A stretch of DNA of 64,000 nucleotides from Natronosalvus halobius (GCF_024138145.1 NZ_CP099997.1:1550001-1614000), one strand, 5' to 3'; shown: positions 8,783-17,372, numbered from the stretch's first letter. The notes: generated by a model from the letters alone, not told the origin. Made by a program: numbers and translations.

Positions 8783-9580
8783 ATGGCCGACGACCACGCG
8801 ACCGCCTGGGTGACGACCGACCCCGACCGCATCGAACGCTGGGCCGCCGACCGCCACGCCCGCCCCGTCGTCGTCGAGGAGGGCGGCGAGCGGACGTACA
8901 CCTTCGTCCACCGGGAGAACGTTTCGCCAAACGGGAACCACCGCGAACTCGAGTGGGGCGCGTTCGCGGACGTCCTCGATCGGTACGACCTGGCGTTCGT
9001 TCACCTCCAGGACGACCCAAATCCACAGGAAATTGGGTACTTCGCGCTCACGTCGCGAGCGCGCGTGGCTCGACGAACCGGCATCGATCGGCCGGCGCTC
9101 GAGCAGGCGCTCGCCGACGAGGAGGCGCTGAAGATCGAGATCGATCCATCGGAACCCGCTCGCGAGGAGTATCCGACCGAAATCGTTCCGATGGGCGGCG
9201 GCGCCGAATCGGTCGACCACGACGAACCGATGGGTGGCGGCGTCGTCGTTCACGAAGAACAGGCGGCCATGGGTGGCGGCGCGCGCTCGACGCCGCGAGC
9301 GGGTCGGCGAACGGAACGTGCGGAGGGTGGCGACCGACTCAGCGCAACCGACGAGGGAAAACCGGTCGTCGATACCGCCGGAGAACGACTCGGTACCGTC
9401 GCCAGCGTCACCGACGAGCACCTTCTCGTCGAATCCGGGGCCGGGCTCACAGAACGGCTCAAGGCACGACTCGGTTGGGGACGCCAGGAAGGGGGCTCGG
9501 TTTCGATCGATCGGTCGCAGGTCCTGGACGTGGCCGACGAAAAAGTGATCGTCGCCCCAACGGAGTCGACCCGAGAGTGA
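8783..9580 (+). CDS. PRC-barrel-like protein with MGGG repeats
   Basis: A 265-residue soluble haloarchaeal protein. The N-terminal ~110 residues are an unrecognised domain (AWVTTDPDRIERWAADRH). A linker carries three copies of MGGG, at about residues 136, 151 and 163, embedded in an acidic, His-containing context. The last ~85 residues resemble a PRC-barrel: GKPVVDTAGERLGTVASV, then LLVESG, VSIDRSQVLDV and ADEKVIV. PRC-barrels act in RNA processing and as adaptor modules. The repeated Met-Gly3 segments are unusual; they could be flexible loops or ligand sites. Function is unknown. The 287-bp stretch upstream of it (8496-8782) shows no convincing gene. Confidence 0.75.
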   Translation: MADDHATAWVTTDPDRIERWAADRHARPVVVEEGGERTYTFVHRENVSPNGNHRELEWGAFADVLDRYDLAFVHLQDDPNPQEIGYFALTSRARVARRTGIDRPALEQALADEEALKIEIDPSEPAREEYPTEIVPMGGGAESVDHDEPMGGGVVVHEEQAAMGGGARSTPRAGRRTERAEGGDRLSATDEGKPVVDTAGERLGTVASVTDEHLLVESGAGLTERLKARLGWGRQEGGSVSIDRSQVLDVADEKVIVAPTESTRE

Positions 9581-9655
9581 GTTGTGGCGCTACTCGAGGC
9601 CCTATTCCTCGTGGCTGCTCGAGGATTCCTTACCTCGCGGCTACTCGATTCGTGA

Positions 9656-11011
9656 CTACTCGAGGCTCTCTTCTTCCTCCTCCGGGCTATCGGGAACGTC
9701 GCCGTCGACGCGCCGACTCACGTCGACCTGGTAGTTCCCGAGGATGTCGCGACCGAGGATGACCGGGTAGTCCATGTGACTGCGGTCCTCGACGCTCGCG
9801 GTGACGGTGTGCTGATTGCCGCCGACACCGACGACCACGTCGACGACGGGCCGACTTTTCGAGGTCTTGCTGCTGCCCGACTTCACCCGCGTGATCGACT
9901 TGATCGGGCCGGCGCCGATGTCGGCGGCCAGGCGCGTGTCGATGCTGGTCCGCGTCGCCCCCGTGTCGGACTTGGCGTAGACGGACTTCGATCCGCTGGT
10001 TCCAGAGAGGACGACCTCCTCGGTGTAGCCGATGATCGCGGCCTCGCCGTCCGTCGTGGTGAGCCTCTCGGGCATCGACGAGGGCGTCGAGTCGTCCAGG
10101 CTCGCTGAGAGTTCCCAGACGCGCCCATCGTCGACCTCTCCGCCCGCACGTTCGATGGCGAGTTTCGCGATGTAGGGGGCTGGGCTGACGTGGGTCGCCT
10201 GGTAGAGGCCCTTGAATCCAGCCGTCGGATTGACCTCCAGGACGAACCAGCCGTCGTCCCCTTCGACGATGTCGACGCCGGCGTAGTCGAGGCCGACGAT
10301 CTGGGCCGAGTCGACAGCGATGTCGGTGACTTCCTCGGGGAGGGAGTCCGTCGCGTCCTCGACCGAGCCGCCGACGGCGACGTTCGTCCGCCAGTCGTTG
10401 TCGGGCGCGTATCGGTACATCGCGCCGACGACCTCGTCGCCGACGACGTAGACGCGGATGTCGCGGTGGCGCTCCCCGTCGCGGTCGATCAGCTTCTGGA
10501 GGAAGGCGTAGCGGTTCCCGACCTTCGAGTTGACGGGGTCGTTCGGACCGATCTTCCAGGTCCCACCCCCGTGGGTTCCGATCGCCGTCTTGTAGACCGC
10601 CTCCTCGCCAAATCGGTCCCGGTTCGCGTTCAATCGCTCCGTGCTGAGCGAGAGGAACACGTCGGGCACCTGGATGTCGGCCGACGCGAGCGCGGCCGCC
10701 GTCGCCAGCTTGTGCGACGCCGTCAACGTCGCCGCCGGTTCGTTCAACATTGGAACCAGTCGACTGAGCGTGTCCGCCAGCCCGAGTTCCTCACAGGGCT
10801 GTTCGGTGTTCGAGAGCAGCATTCGGTTCGCAATGACGTCGACGTCGGGTTCGACGGTGACCGAGCCGTCGTCGACGCTGATCGCCGTGTTCTCCTCGCG
10901 AAGCCAAGCCGTCTCGTGGCCCAGTTCCTCGACCGCGTTGAGAATCGCCTTCGACTCCTTGCTCGTGTGCAGACTCAGTACCCCCACCGTGACGGAATCG
11001 GCGGCTGTCAT
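9656..11011 (-). CDS. RimK-like ATP-grasp ligase fused to a RimB-like aspartyl protease domain
   Basis: A 451-residue two-domain protein. Residues about 5-300 form a RimK-type ATP-grasp: the glycine-rich loop is in KTAIGTHGGGTW, the metal-binding strand is FVLEVNPTAGFKGL, and the N-terminal domain has VTVGVLSLHTSKESKAI. ATP-grasp ligases of this type add glutamate or similar residues to peptides or small acceptors. Residues about 330-435 match RimB/retropepsin-like 'ATP-dependent zinc protease' proteins, with the DTGA active-site motif in AKSDTGATRTSID and the flap/core motif VILGRDIL. The tail is Glu-rich. In bacteria rimK and rimB are separate neighbours, so the fusion implies a ligase/hydrolase pair. 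The ATG at 11011 was preferred over a GTG at 11023. Confidence 0.88.
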   Translation of the reverse strand: MTAADSVTVGVLSLHTSKESKAILNAVEELGHETAWLREENTAISVDDGSVTVEPDVDVIANRMLLSNTEQPCEELGLADTLSRLVPMLNEPAATLTASHKLATAAALASADIQVPDVFLSLSTERLNANRDRFGEEAVYKTAIGTHGGGTWKIGPNDPVNSKVGNRYAFLQKLIDRDGERHRDIRVYVVGDEVVGAMYRYAPDNDWRTNVAVGGSVEDATDSLPEEVTDIAVDSAQIVGLDYAGVDIVEGDDGWFVLEVNPTAGFKGLYQATHVSPAPYIAKLAIERAGGEVDDGRVWELSASLDDSTPSSMPERLTTTDGEAAIIGYTEEVVLSGTSGSKSVYAKSDTGATRTSIDTRLAADIGAGPIKSITRVKSGSSKTSKSRPVVDVVVGVGGNQHTVTASVEDRSHMDYPVILGRDILGNYQVDVSRRVDGDVPDSPEEEEESLE

Positions 11012-11122
11012 AGTCGACGACACTCTGGCTGCGCGGAAAAGCGTTATCAGTTCCCGCCGTCCGTGTGAACGGTTCAGCCCGTCGATCCCCTTGGAGAGAA
11101 GAACAGTTCGAGGGACCGATGG

Positions 11123-12082
11123 TTACGCGCGCTCGAGACGACGGACCCACCGTCCAGGATCGTCGAGTTCTTCGCCGGTCGGTAGGTTGTCCGGATGGTC
11201 CCATACCCGACTCGCGAACGCGACGTCTCGAGCGCCGGTGACCCCCTCGAAGAACGATTTTCCGCGCTCGTACTGGCGCTGTTTGAGACCCAGGCCCAGC
11301 AGGCGTCTGAACAGACGCTGGATCGGCCCGCGCCCCTGTCGACGGGCGTCGAGTTTCCGCCGGAGGTCCGCGTACTCGTCGTCGAATGCGTGATCCATCA
11401 GCAACTCGGCGTAGCCCTCGACGACCGTCATCGTGACGTCCAGTTCGTGGAACGCGTTCCGGTCGAACGAGCCCTCCGCAAGGGCGTCGATTCCCTTCTG
11501 CATACGCGACTCGAGGTGGGTCGACAACCAGGGGGCAGCGCCGAACTCGGCCGCGTGGGTCACCTCGTGGAACGCGATCCAGCGGCGGAACCGGTCAGAA
11601 TCGACCTCGAGGACCTCCGCGGCCTTGAGGATGTTCGGACGAACGAAGTACAGCGCGTGGTCCTCGTCGGGTGTCTCCGCGAGCAACAGTGGGTCGTACT
11701 GGCCGAGGACGTTCCGCCCAAGAAAGGCGAGCAGGACGGTCATCGTCCCGGTGTTGATCGTCCGGGCCGCGCCGGGGAACGCACCCATCTGGGACTCCAT
11801 GGGCGCCATTACGCGCTCGAAAGTGGCGATGTTGGCGTCGATCCAGTGGTGTCGATTCTGGATCTCGACGACGTCGGGGACGTCGAACTCGAGGCCCGCG
11901 GCCTCCTGGACGCCCGCCCGAGCGTCCCGGACGTCGCGAGCGTAGGCGGCTTCCTCGCCAGGCTCGAGTTCGAGCGATCCGGGTTCGGTCGAGGCTTTCG
12001 CGGCCTCGGCCGCGGCACGCCAGTCGACCGCGTCGTCACCGGAGGCGCCGGCGACGGCGCGAACGCTACGATAGAGATTCAC
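11123..12082 (-). CDS. Zincin-type metalloprotease, F420-biosynthesis-associated (DUF2342-like)
   Basis: A 319-residue protein of the zincin family often labelled 'coenzyme F420 biosynthesis-associated' or zinc-dependent metalloprotease. The zinc site HEVTH is within WIAFHEVTHAAEFGAAPWL at about residue 165. A downstream conserved helix (VEGYAELLMDHAFDDEY) likely supplies the third ligand or glutamate. Family hallmarks FPGAARTINTGTMTVLLAFL and NILKAAEVL are present. It has no signal peptide, so it is probably cytoplasmic or peripheral. The start codon is GTG. The link to F420 is only a database association for this family; the substrate is not known. Confidence 0.85.
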   Translation of the reverse strand: MNLYRSVRAVAGASGDDAVDWRAAAEAAKASTEPGSLELEPGEEAAYARDVRDARAGVQEAAGLEFDVPDVVEIQNRHHWIDANIATFERVMAPMESQMGAFPGAARTINTGTMTVLLAFLGRNVLGQYDPLLLAETPDEDHALYFVRPNILKAAEVLEVDSDRFRRWIAFHEVTHAAEFGAAPWLSTHLESRMQKGIDALAEGSFDRNAFHELDVTMTVVEGYAELLMDHAFDDEYADLRRKLDARRQGRGPIQRLFRRLLGLGLKQRQYERGKSFFEGVTGARDVAFASRVWDHPDNLPTGEELDDPGRWVRRLERA

Positions 12083-12228
12083 ACCTCGAGTAAGCGGACG
12101 GGAGCAAAAAGCGTTCTGTCGTGTGGCGTCTCGCAGTCAGTCGATTTTGCTCGGGGAATCGCCGCAGTCAGCGGTGACCTGAATCGAGGCATACCACGGT
12201 GGCGAGCGAACCGACGAGAGTCGTTCGT

Positions 12229-12552
12229 CTACGTGACGATGACGTCCGGCTCGTCCTCTGGCTCGACCGTCTCCTCCTCGTCGCCGCCGCGGAACTTCTT
12301 GACGGCGACGGCGATGCCGACCAGGACGACGAGTGCGACGACGACGCCGAGGGCGCTTCCCCTGCCGCCGTCGTCGGCCGCGGCTCCGTCCTCGTCCTGG
12401 TCGGTCGCGGATTCGAGTTCAGATTCCGATTCCGATTCGGTCTCGAGACTTCCCTCGTCGCCAAACGGGAGTTTCTCGCTGAGGCTCCTGGGTCCGAACT
12501 GGGTTTCTCCGTCGAGGTGCAACTCGAAGAGGGTGATGTTTTTATCGCCCAT
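12229..12552 (-). CDS. Small single-pass membrane protein with Ser-Glu repeat
   Basis: A 107-residue protein. The N-terminal 40 residues (GDKNITLFELHLDGETQFGP) form a short folded segment. It is followed by an acidic linker with an SESESE run encoded by GATTCC-type hexanucleotides, then a strongly hydrophobic helix (ALGVVVALVVLVGIAVAV) with basic residues after it, and an acidic C-tail. There is no cleavable signal, so the orientation is uncertain; positive-inside predicts a cytoplasmic tail. I took the ATG at 12552, with a TATA-like element about 27 bp upstream on the minus strand. Function is unknown. Confidence 0.7.
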   Translation of the reverse strand: MGDKNITLFELHLDGETQFGPRSLSEKLPFGDEGSLETESESESELESATDQDEDGAAADDGGRGSALGVVVALVVLVGIAVAVKKFRGGDEEETVEPEDEPDVIVT

Positions 12553-12621
12553 ACTGAGCCCCACAACGGGCGGTCATTTACCAGTTGTGCTGGTCGTCGC
12601 CGTGTGCTGGAGAGTCCGTGG

Positions 12622-12720
12622 CCACAGCGTCATTCGAGTTAGTCCGTAACCACAGCGTCATTCGAGTTAGTCCGAACCACAGCGTCATTCGAGTTAGTCC
12701 GAACCACAGCGTCACGCGAG
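12622..12720. repeat. 27-28 bp tandem repeat, 3.6 copies
   Basis: Units beginning CCACAGCGTCATTCGAGTTA occur at 12622 (28 bp), 12650 and 12677 (27 bp each), with a partial, diverged copy from 12704. Copies two and three are identical. There are no unique spacers, so this is not CRISPR. It lies upstream of the M42 peptidase gene, whose promoter (TTCAAA near 12746) follows. Confidence 0.85.
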
Positions 12721-12775
12721 TGCCAGACGACACGGGAGTCAACAGGTTCAAACCCCAACCCTCCGACCACCCACT

Positions 12776-13834
12776 ATGGAGTCACAGCCACGCGACGTTC
12801 TCGTTTCACTCCTCGAGACGCCTTCTCCGTCAGGGTACGAAACCCGCGGCCAGCGCGTCTGGATCGACTACGTCTCGCAATTCGCGGACGACGTCCGGAC
12901 TGACGCCTACGGCAACGCGGTCGCCGTCCACGAGGGCGACCCTGGCGGCCCCGAAATCGCCCTGACGGGCCACGCCGACGAGATTGGCTTCATCGTGCGC
13001 TCGATCGACGACGACGGCTTCCTCAACGTCGGCCGCATCGGCGGCAGCGATCCCTCCGTCGCCCGCGGCCAACACGTGACGGTACACGCCGAGGACGGCC
13101 CCGTCGAAGGGGTCGTCGGCCAGACCGCGATCCACCTCCGAGAGGACGACGACGAGCCCGAAATTTCGGACCTCTGGATCGACATCGGTGCCGAGGACGA
13201 AGAGGGCGCAGCCGAGCGCGTCGCCGTCGGCGACCCGATTACGTTCTCCTCGAGCGTCTCCTGGCTCTCCGAGACCCGACTGGCCGCCCGTGGCATGGAC
13301 AACCGCGTCGGCACCTGGATCGCCGCCGAGGCGTTCCGCCGGGCCGTCGAGCACGGGACCGACGCCACCGTCTACGCCGTCTCGACCGTCCAGGAAGAGG
13401 TGGGAACGGAAGGGGCGAAGATGGTCGGCTTCGACCTCGAACCAGACGCCGTGGTCGTCGTCGACGTCGGTCACGCGGTCGACTACCCCTCAGCACCCAG
13501 CGAGAAGACGAGCCAGATGGAGCTGGGCAGCGGGCCGGCGCTCGGCCGCGGCAGCACCAACCACCCGGTGCTCTTCGACGCCCTCCGGACGGTGGCCGCC
13601 GAGGAGGAAATCGACGTCCAGGTCGAGGCTCTCGGCCTCGGAACCGGCACGGACGCCGACAGCTTCTTCACCGCCGCGGGGGCAATTCCCTCCCAGGTCG
13701 TGAGCGTTCCCAACCGGTACATGCACACCCCGGTGGAAGTAGTCGATACCGGGGACCTCGAGGAGATCGCCGATCTCCTGGGATCGTTCGCGAGTTCGGC
13801 CCACGAGTTCGCGCCGTTTTCGGTGGATATCTGA
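12776..13834 (+). CDS. M42-family metallo-aminopeptidase (copy 1)
   Basis: A 352-residue cytosolic dinuclear-zinc aminopeptidase of the M42 (tetrahedral aminopeptidase/glutamyl aminopeptidase) family. Ligand and catalytic motifs are visible: GHADEIGFIVRS, ARGMDNRVGTW, VQEEVGTEGAKM, VVVDVGHA and MHTPVEVV. The beta-barrel insertion domain lies between about 70 and 165. These enzymes form large complexes that trim short peptides released by proteasome or Lon. A second family member is on the minus strand at 20414-21478. The leaderless-type start follows a promoter at about 12746. It converges on a structured noncoding region. Confidence 0.92.
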   Translation: MESQPRDVLVSLLETPSPSGYETRGQRVWIDYVSQFADDVRTDAYGNAVAVHEGDPGGPEIALTGHADEIGFIVRSIDDDGFLNVGRIGGSDPSVARGQHVTVHAEDGPVEGVVGQTAIHLREDDDEPEISDLWIDIGAEDEEGAAERVAVGDPITFSSSVSWLSETRLAARGMDNRVGTWIAAEAFRRAVEHGTDATVYAVSTVQEEVGTEGAKMVGFDLEPDAVVVVDVGHAVDYPSAPSEKTSQMELGSGPALGRGSTNHPVLFDALRTVAAEEEIDVQVEALGLGTGTDADSFFTAAGAIPSQVVSVPNRYMHTPVEVVDTGDLEEIADLLGSFASSAHEFAPFSVDI

Positions 13835-13929
13835 TCGTCGTCGGCGCCTCCAGAGTGACGGTAAGGGGTCCGTCGCTCGCTCGAAAGCCGATCGCAGTAT
13901 ATAAGCAGTGCCGTCGCTTAGCTCGATGT

Positions 13930-14165
13930 GCGTACCTTTAGTCCCCGACCGAGTAGACCCACTTCGGGTGCGATGACCGTTCGGCGAACCCGGGTACGCG
14001 ACAGCTGTTCGGCGGTTCACGCCGCCACGCAGGATGGTGGTTCTATCCACCCGTTCGACGGCATACGCCGTCTCGCAACCGGAGGCGCGTAGCGCCTCCC
14101 GCCCGGCACGAGGGTTAGCCAGCAGACACGGCACGCCGCCAGGGATGATGCTGGACGTTAGTGTT
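13930..14165. ncRNA. Candidate structured RNA or IS remnant: cluster of hairpins
   Basis: The 13835-14217 gap has no credible gene but an unusual density of perfect hairpins: GGCGG/CCGCC, GGTGG-TTCTAT-CCACC, GACGGC-ATAC-GCCGTC and GGAGGCGC-GTA-GCGCCTCC, all within about 14015-14105, plus smaller stems on each side. A near-palindromic TATA (AGTATATAAGC, about 13896) could drive plus-strand transcription starting near 13925; the same element could serve the minus strand. It lacks the conserved RNase P (GAGGAAAGTC) and SRP (GTCAGG...GGAAG) motifs. A relic of an IS200/IS605-type right end is another possibility. The transcribed strand is unknown. Confidence 0.4.
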
Positions 14166-14217
14166 CCGGGTGCCACTCTACTCTACGAGAGGCATTTCAC
14201 TGTCGCGTGCTGATTGG

Positions 14218-15507
14218 CTACCCTGCGACGTCGTCAATCCAAGCAACGAGGTCCGAGACGACGCACTCCGCGACGTTTCCACCGAAGTAGAGGCTCATCG
14301 GATTCGCGGGAGCGAACCCCTCCTGGAAGAAGTGATCGAGCCCCTCGTAGAACTCGACACGGTTCCCGTCCGCGAGGTCTACAGCCCGCCACTTCTCGAA
14401 CTCGTCACGGAACTACACGGCGAGTTCCGGTTGTACCTCCTCGTCGGCTCGACCGGCCTTCAGGACGAAGCACGGGACCTCCAAACTGCTCGCAGTACCC
14501 GCAGGGTCGTAGGCTCCGACGCTGCGGTGCCAGGTCCCCGGCCGTCCCCAGACCGTCTCGTCGTCGTCATAGTCTCTCTCGGCCAGGCGTCGAACCGTCT
14601 CACGTTCGCGCTCGAGTTCGGCCTCCTGACCCTCGCTGAGGTCGCCGTCCGGTTCGAACTCGTAACGCAGGATCGCGAGGTCGTCAGGGTCGAGCGTCGA
14701 GTCGGCCCGCGCATCGAGAGCGACGACGCCCGCAACGCCACCGTGACGAGCGGCGATTCTCGGGGCGCACATCCCGCCCTGGCTGTGCCCCGCTACGAAT
14801 ACGGCGTCTTCGGCTACCTCGTCGGTCGCAGCGAGTTCGTCTATCGCCGCGATTGCGTCGTCGACGACGACGGTGTCGAGCGTGTAGTGCTCGTCCTCGA
14901 CGTCGTGTTCCGCGAGCCGCTTCTCGTACCGGAGCGTCGCGATTCCCTGGCTAGCGAGGCCCCACGCGAGGTCTTTGAGGATCTTCGACGCGCCGTCGGT
15001 TCCGTCCAGGTCGTGGATGCCGGCACCGTGGACGAGCAGAGCGGCCGGGACCGGGCCGGAGCTGTCGGGAACCGCGAGAACGCCCTCGAGGTTCACGCTC
15101 CCGGCCTCGACAGTCACGTTGCGCTCGCTGAATGCGTTCCTGTCGACGTACTCTGGTGCCTCGTACGTGGGGGAGAACGAGAACTCCGTGATGCCGGTGG
15201 CATCGTCGATATCGATGCTCGCCCGTTCGGTGCCGTCCTCGAACTCGAGTGTGACGTTTGCGCCGGTTCCATCCACCTCCACCTCGCCCACACCCTCGAA
15301 ATCGCCGTACTGAGCATAGAGTCCCCGCCAGTACAGTTCGAGCGCATCCACGGCATCAACTGGCTCCTGGAATTCGTCGGGAAACGACTCGACGACCGCC
15401 GCTCGACCGTCCACAGTGAGCAGGTCGGTCGCCCGGGTAAGCGTCCCATCCCCAAACCGTGTAGCGAACGTATGTACCGTATCCTCAGCGTTTCTCGAGG
15501 GAACCAT
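14218..15507 (-). pseudogene. Alpha/beta hydrolase interrupted by an in-frame amber codon
   Basis: A DUF3887-like N-terminal domain (TVHTFATRFGDGTLTRATDL) precedes an alpha/beta-hydrolase of dienelactone-hydrolase type with the nucleophile in VAGHSQGGMCAP and an oxyanion stretch LLVHGAGIHD. Translation stops at TAG (14413-14415) after EEVQPELAV, but the same frame continues for 65 codons (FRDEFEKWRAVDLADG..., GLDHFFQEG, ending WIDDVAG) to a TAG at 14218. That tail supplies the catalytic histidine (GLDHFF), so the truncated form (ending at 14413) should be inactive. A recent nonsense mutation is most likely; stop read-through is an alternative. The start ATG at 15507 is preferred over 15564. 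Confidence 0.85.
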
Positions 15508-15640
15508 CGTGCAAATTGTGTTTGTAGAAGAAAAGATGAATAATTCGATAAGTTCGCGAGTCACTTCTCTGCCTCGAGCGCCGATCCACGACTACAGCGG
15601 GTCCGTTATCCTTTAGCGCCCGCGGGTCAAATCGCTTCCA

Positions 15641-17125
15641 ATGACCGCACAAACCGTCCAGCAGGGGGACCTCGTCACCGTCATCGGTCTCGAGGTGCAC
15701 GTCCAGCTGGAGACGAACACCAAGATATTCTGTGGCTGTTCCACCGACCCCGCCGACGGACCGAACGAACACGTCTGCCCTGTCTGTCTGGGCCTCCCCG
15801 GCGCCCTGCCCGTCCTCAACGAGGCCGCCGTCGAAGCCGCCGTCAAGATTGGCAAGGCCATCGACGCCGACATCCCTGAGGAAACGCGCTTTCACCGGAA
15901 GAACTACTACTACCCCGACCTGCCCAAGAACTTCCAAATTACCCAGTACGACGAGCCGATCTGCCAGGACGGCGAACTCGAGGTCGCCGTCGAGGGCGAA
16001 CGCCGGGAGATTACGATCGAACGCGCCCACCTCGAGGAGGACCCCGGGAGTCTCCAGCACGTCGGCGGCAGCATCGACACCGCCGACTACACGCTCGTCG
16101 ACTACAACCGCGCCGGCACGCCGCTCATGGAGATCGTCACGGCCCCCGACTTTCGCAGCCCCCAGGAGGTTCGGGCATTCCTCGCGGAACTCGAGGAAGT
16201 GCTCGAGTACCTGGGCGTCTTCGACGCCGAACGCGACGGTAGCCTGCGGATCGACGCCAACCTCTCGATCGTCGACGGCGAGGAGGTCGACGGCGACGGC
16301 TCGATCGGCCGCGAGGCACTCGAGACAGCCAACCGGACCGAGGTGAAGAACATCTCGAGTCACAAGGGCGCCGAGAAGGCGCTGGCCTACGAGGAGACCC
16401 GCCAGAAGAACGCGGTTCGACGCGGTCGCGAAGTCGAACAGGAGACCCGCCACTGGGACGAGAGCCGCGGGATCACGGTCTCGATGCGCTCGAAGGAAGC
16501 CGAGAAGGACTACCGGTACTTCCAGGAGGCCGACCTGCCGCCGCTGCGGGTCTCTCACTGGAAGGACGAGATCTCGATTCCGGAACTTCCCAAGGCCCGT
16601 CGCGAGCGGTTCGGCGAGGAGTACGGCCTGGGCGAGGAGGCGGCGTCGAAGCTCACCTCCACGAAGCAGGTCGCCGACTTTTACGAGGACGTCGCCAGCG
16701 CGTTCGATCCCGACCTGGCGGCAACCTGGGTCGCCGATGAACTCCTCGGCGAACTCAACTACCGTGACATGGACGTCACCGACCTCGAGGGCCGCCTGGA
16801 CGAGGTCGCACGGCTGGTCGAACTCGTCGCGAGCGACGAGATCACGGCGAAGAACGCGAAAGAGGTCGTCCTCCGCGGGATGCTCGACGACGGCCACGAT
16901 CCGGACGCCATCGTCGAGCGCGAAGGGCTGGGCAAGACCGACCAGGACGAAGTACAGACCGCCGTCGTCGAGGCCATCGAGGAGAACCCCGATGCAGTGG
17001 CCGACTACGAGGCCGGCGAGGGCGGCGCGATCAACTTCCTCGTCGGGCAGGTCATGCAAAAGACCGGCGGGAGCGCCGATCCGGGCGACGTCAACGGATT
17101 GCTTCGGGCCGAACTCGAGGACTGA
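15641..17125 (+). CDS. gatB: Asp/Glu-tRNA amidotransferase subunit B
   Basis: A 494-residue GatB. It phosphorylates mischarged Glu-tRNA(Gln)/Asp-tRNA(Asn) as part of GatCAB, giving correctly amidated aminoacyl-tRNA. The signature VIGLEVHVQLETNTKIFCGC, a zinc-binding cysteine set (CGC and CPVCLGLPG) and the conserved YYYPDLPKNFQITQYDEPI are present. The C-terminal YqeY-like domain ends in the family-typical INFLVGQVMQKTGGSADP. Length and both ends are standard. gatA and gatC are not in this window. The gene is divergent from the broken hydrolase at 14218-15507. Confidence 0.97.
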   Translation: MTAQTVQQGDLVTVIGLEVHVQLETNTKIFCGCSTDPADGPNEHVCPVCLGLPGALPVLNEAAVEAAVKIGKAIDADIPEETRFHRKNYYYPDLPKNFQITQYDEPICQDGELEVAVEGERREITIERAHLEEDPGSLQHVGGSIDTADYTLVDYNRAGTPLMEIVTAPDFRSPQEVRAFLAELEEVLEYLGVFDAERDGSLRIDANLSIVDGEEVDGDGSIGREALETANRTEVKNISSHKGAEKALAYEETRQKNAVRRGREVEQETRHWDESRGITVSMRSKEAEKDYRYFQEADLPPLRVSHWKDEISIPELPKARRERFGEEYGLGEEAASKLTSTKQVADFYEDVASAFDPDLAATWVADELLGELNYRDMDVTDLEGRLDEVARLVELVASDEITAKNAKEVVLRGMLDDGHDPDAIVEREGLGKTDQDEVQTAVVEAIEENPDAVADYEAGEGGAINFLVGQVMQKTGGSADPGDVNGLLRAELED

Positions 17126-17264
17126 GAAGGACTGAAACGCGGTTCGAGTCCGGTTCGGCGCTGTGGCGGGTCGGGCGGGAATCGGAGCCGGGTTCGTTCT
17201 CGATTGGCGCAATTCTTGTGTCCCTTCCAAACGTACACGATTGTCTATACGAAACGGGTGAGTA

Positions 17265-17372
17265 ATGGCCTGTTCAGAAGACCCCGTCGTCGTCCGCTGT
17301 ACACACTGTAAGTTCGTCCACCGGTCGGCGCTGAAGCCCGATTCGTGTCACATCTGCGGCGGAGAGCTGTAA
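17265..17372 (+). CDS. 35-residue zinc-ribbon microprotein
   Basis: A short gene encoding MACSEDPVVVRCTHCKFV... with two CxxC knuckles (CTHC and CHIC, 16 residues apart) followed by GGEL. The arrangement is a minimal zinc ribbon. ATG lies downstream of a short A/T-bearing region, and codon use matches the window. Such tiny zinc-finger proteins are abundant in haloarchaea and some affect stress or biofilm behaviour, but I cannot assign a role here. It follows gatB by 139 bp and probably has its own promoter. It is followed by a 186-bp gap with no gene seen. Confidence 0.75.
   Translation: MACSEDPVVVRCTHCKFVHRSALKPDSCHICGGEL

Noticed and set aside
12622-12720. Possible CRISPR array
   Set aside because: Repeats are contiguous with no unique spacers and no cas genes are present.
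12738-12775. GGTTCAAACCCC resembling a tRNA T-arm
   Set aside because: No cloverleaf or anticodon arm surrounds it; it sits at the promoter position of the M42 gene.
13930-14165. Assignment of the hairpin cluster as RNase P RNA or SRP RNA
   Set aside because: The conserved GAGGAAAGTC and GTCAGG/GGAAG motifs are absent on both strands.
15485-17230. Long minus-strand frame opposite gatB
   Set aside because: Shadow of a highly conserved GatB coding sequence.
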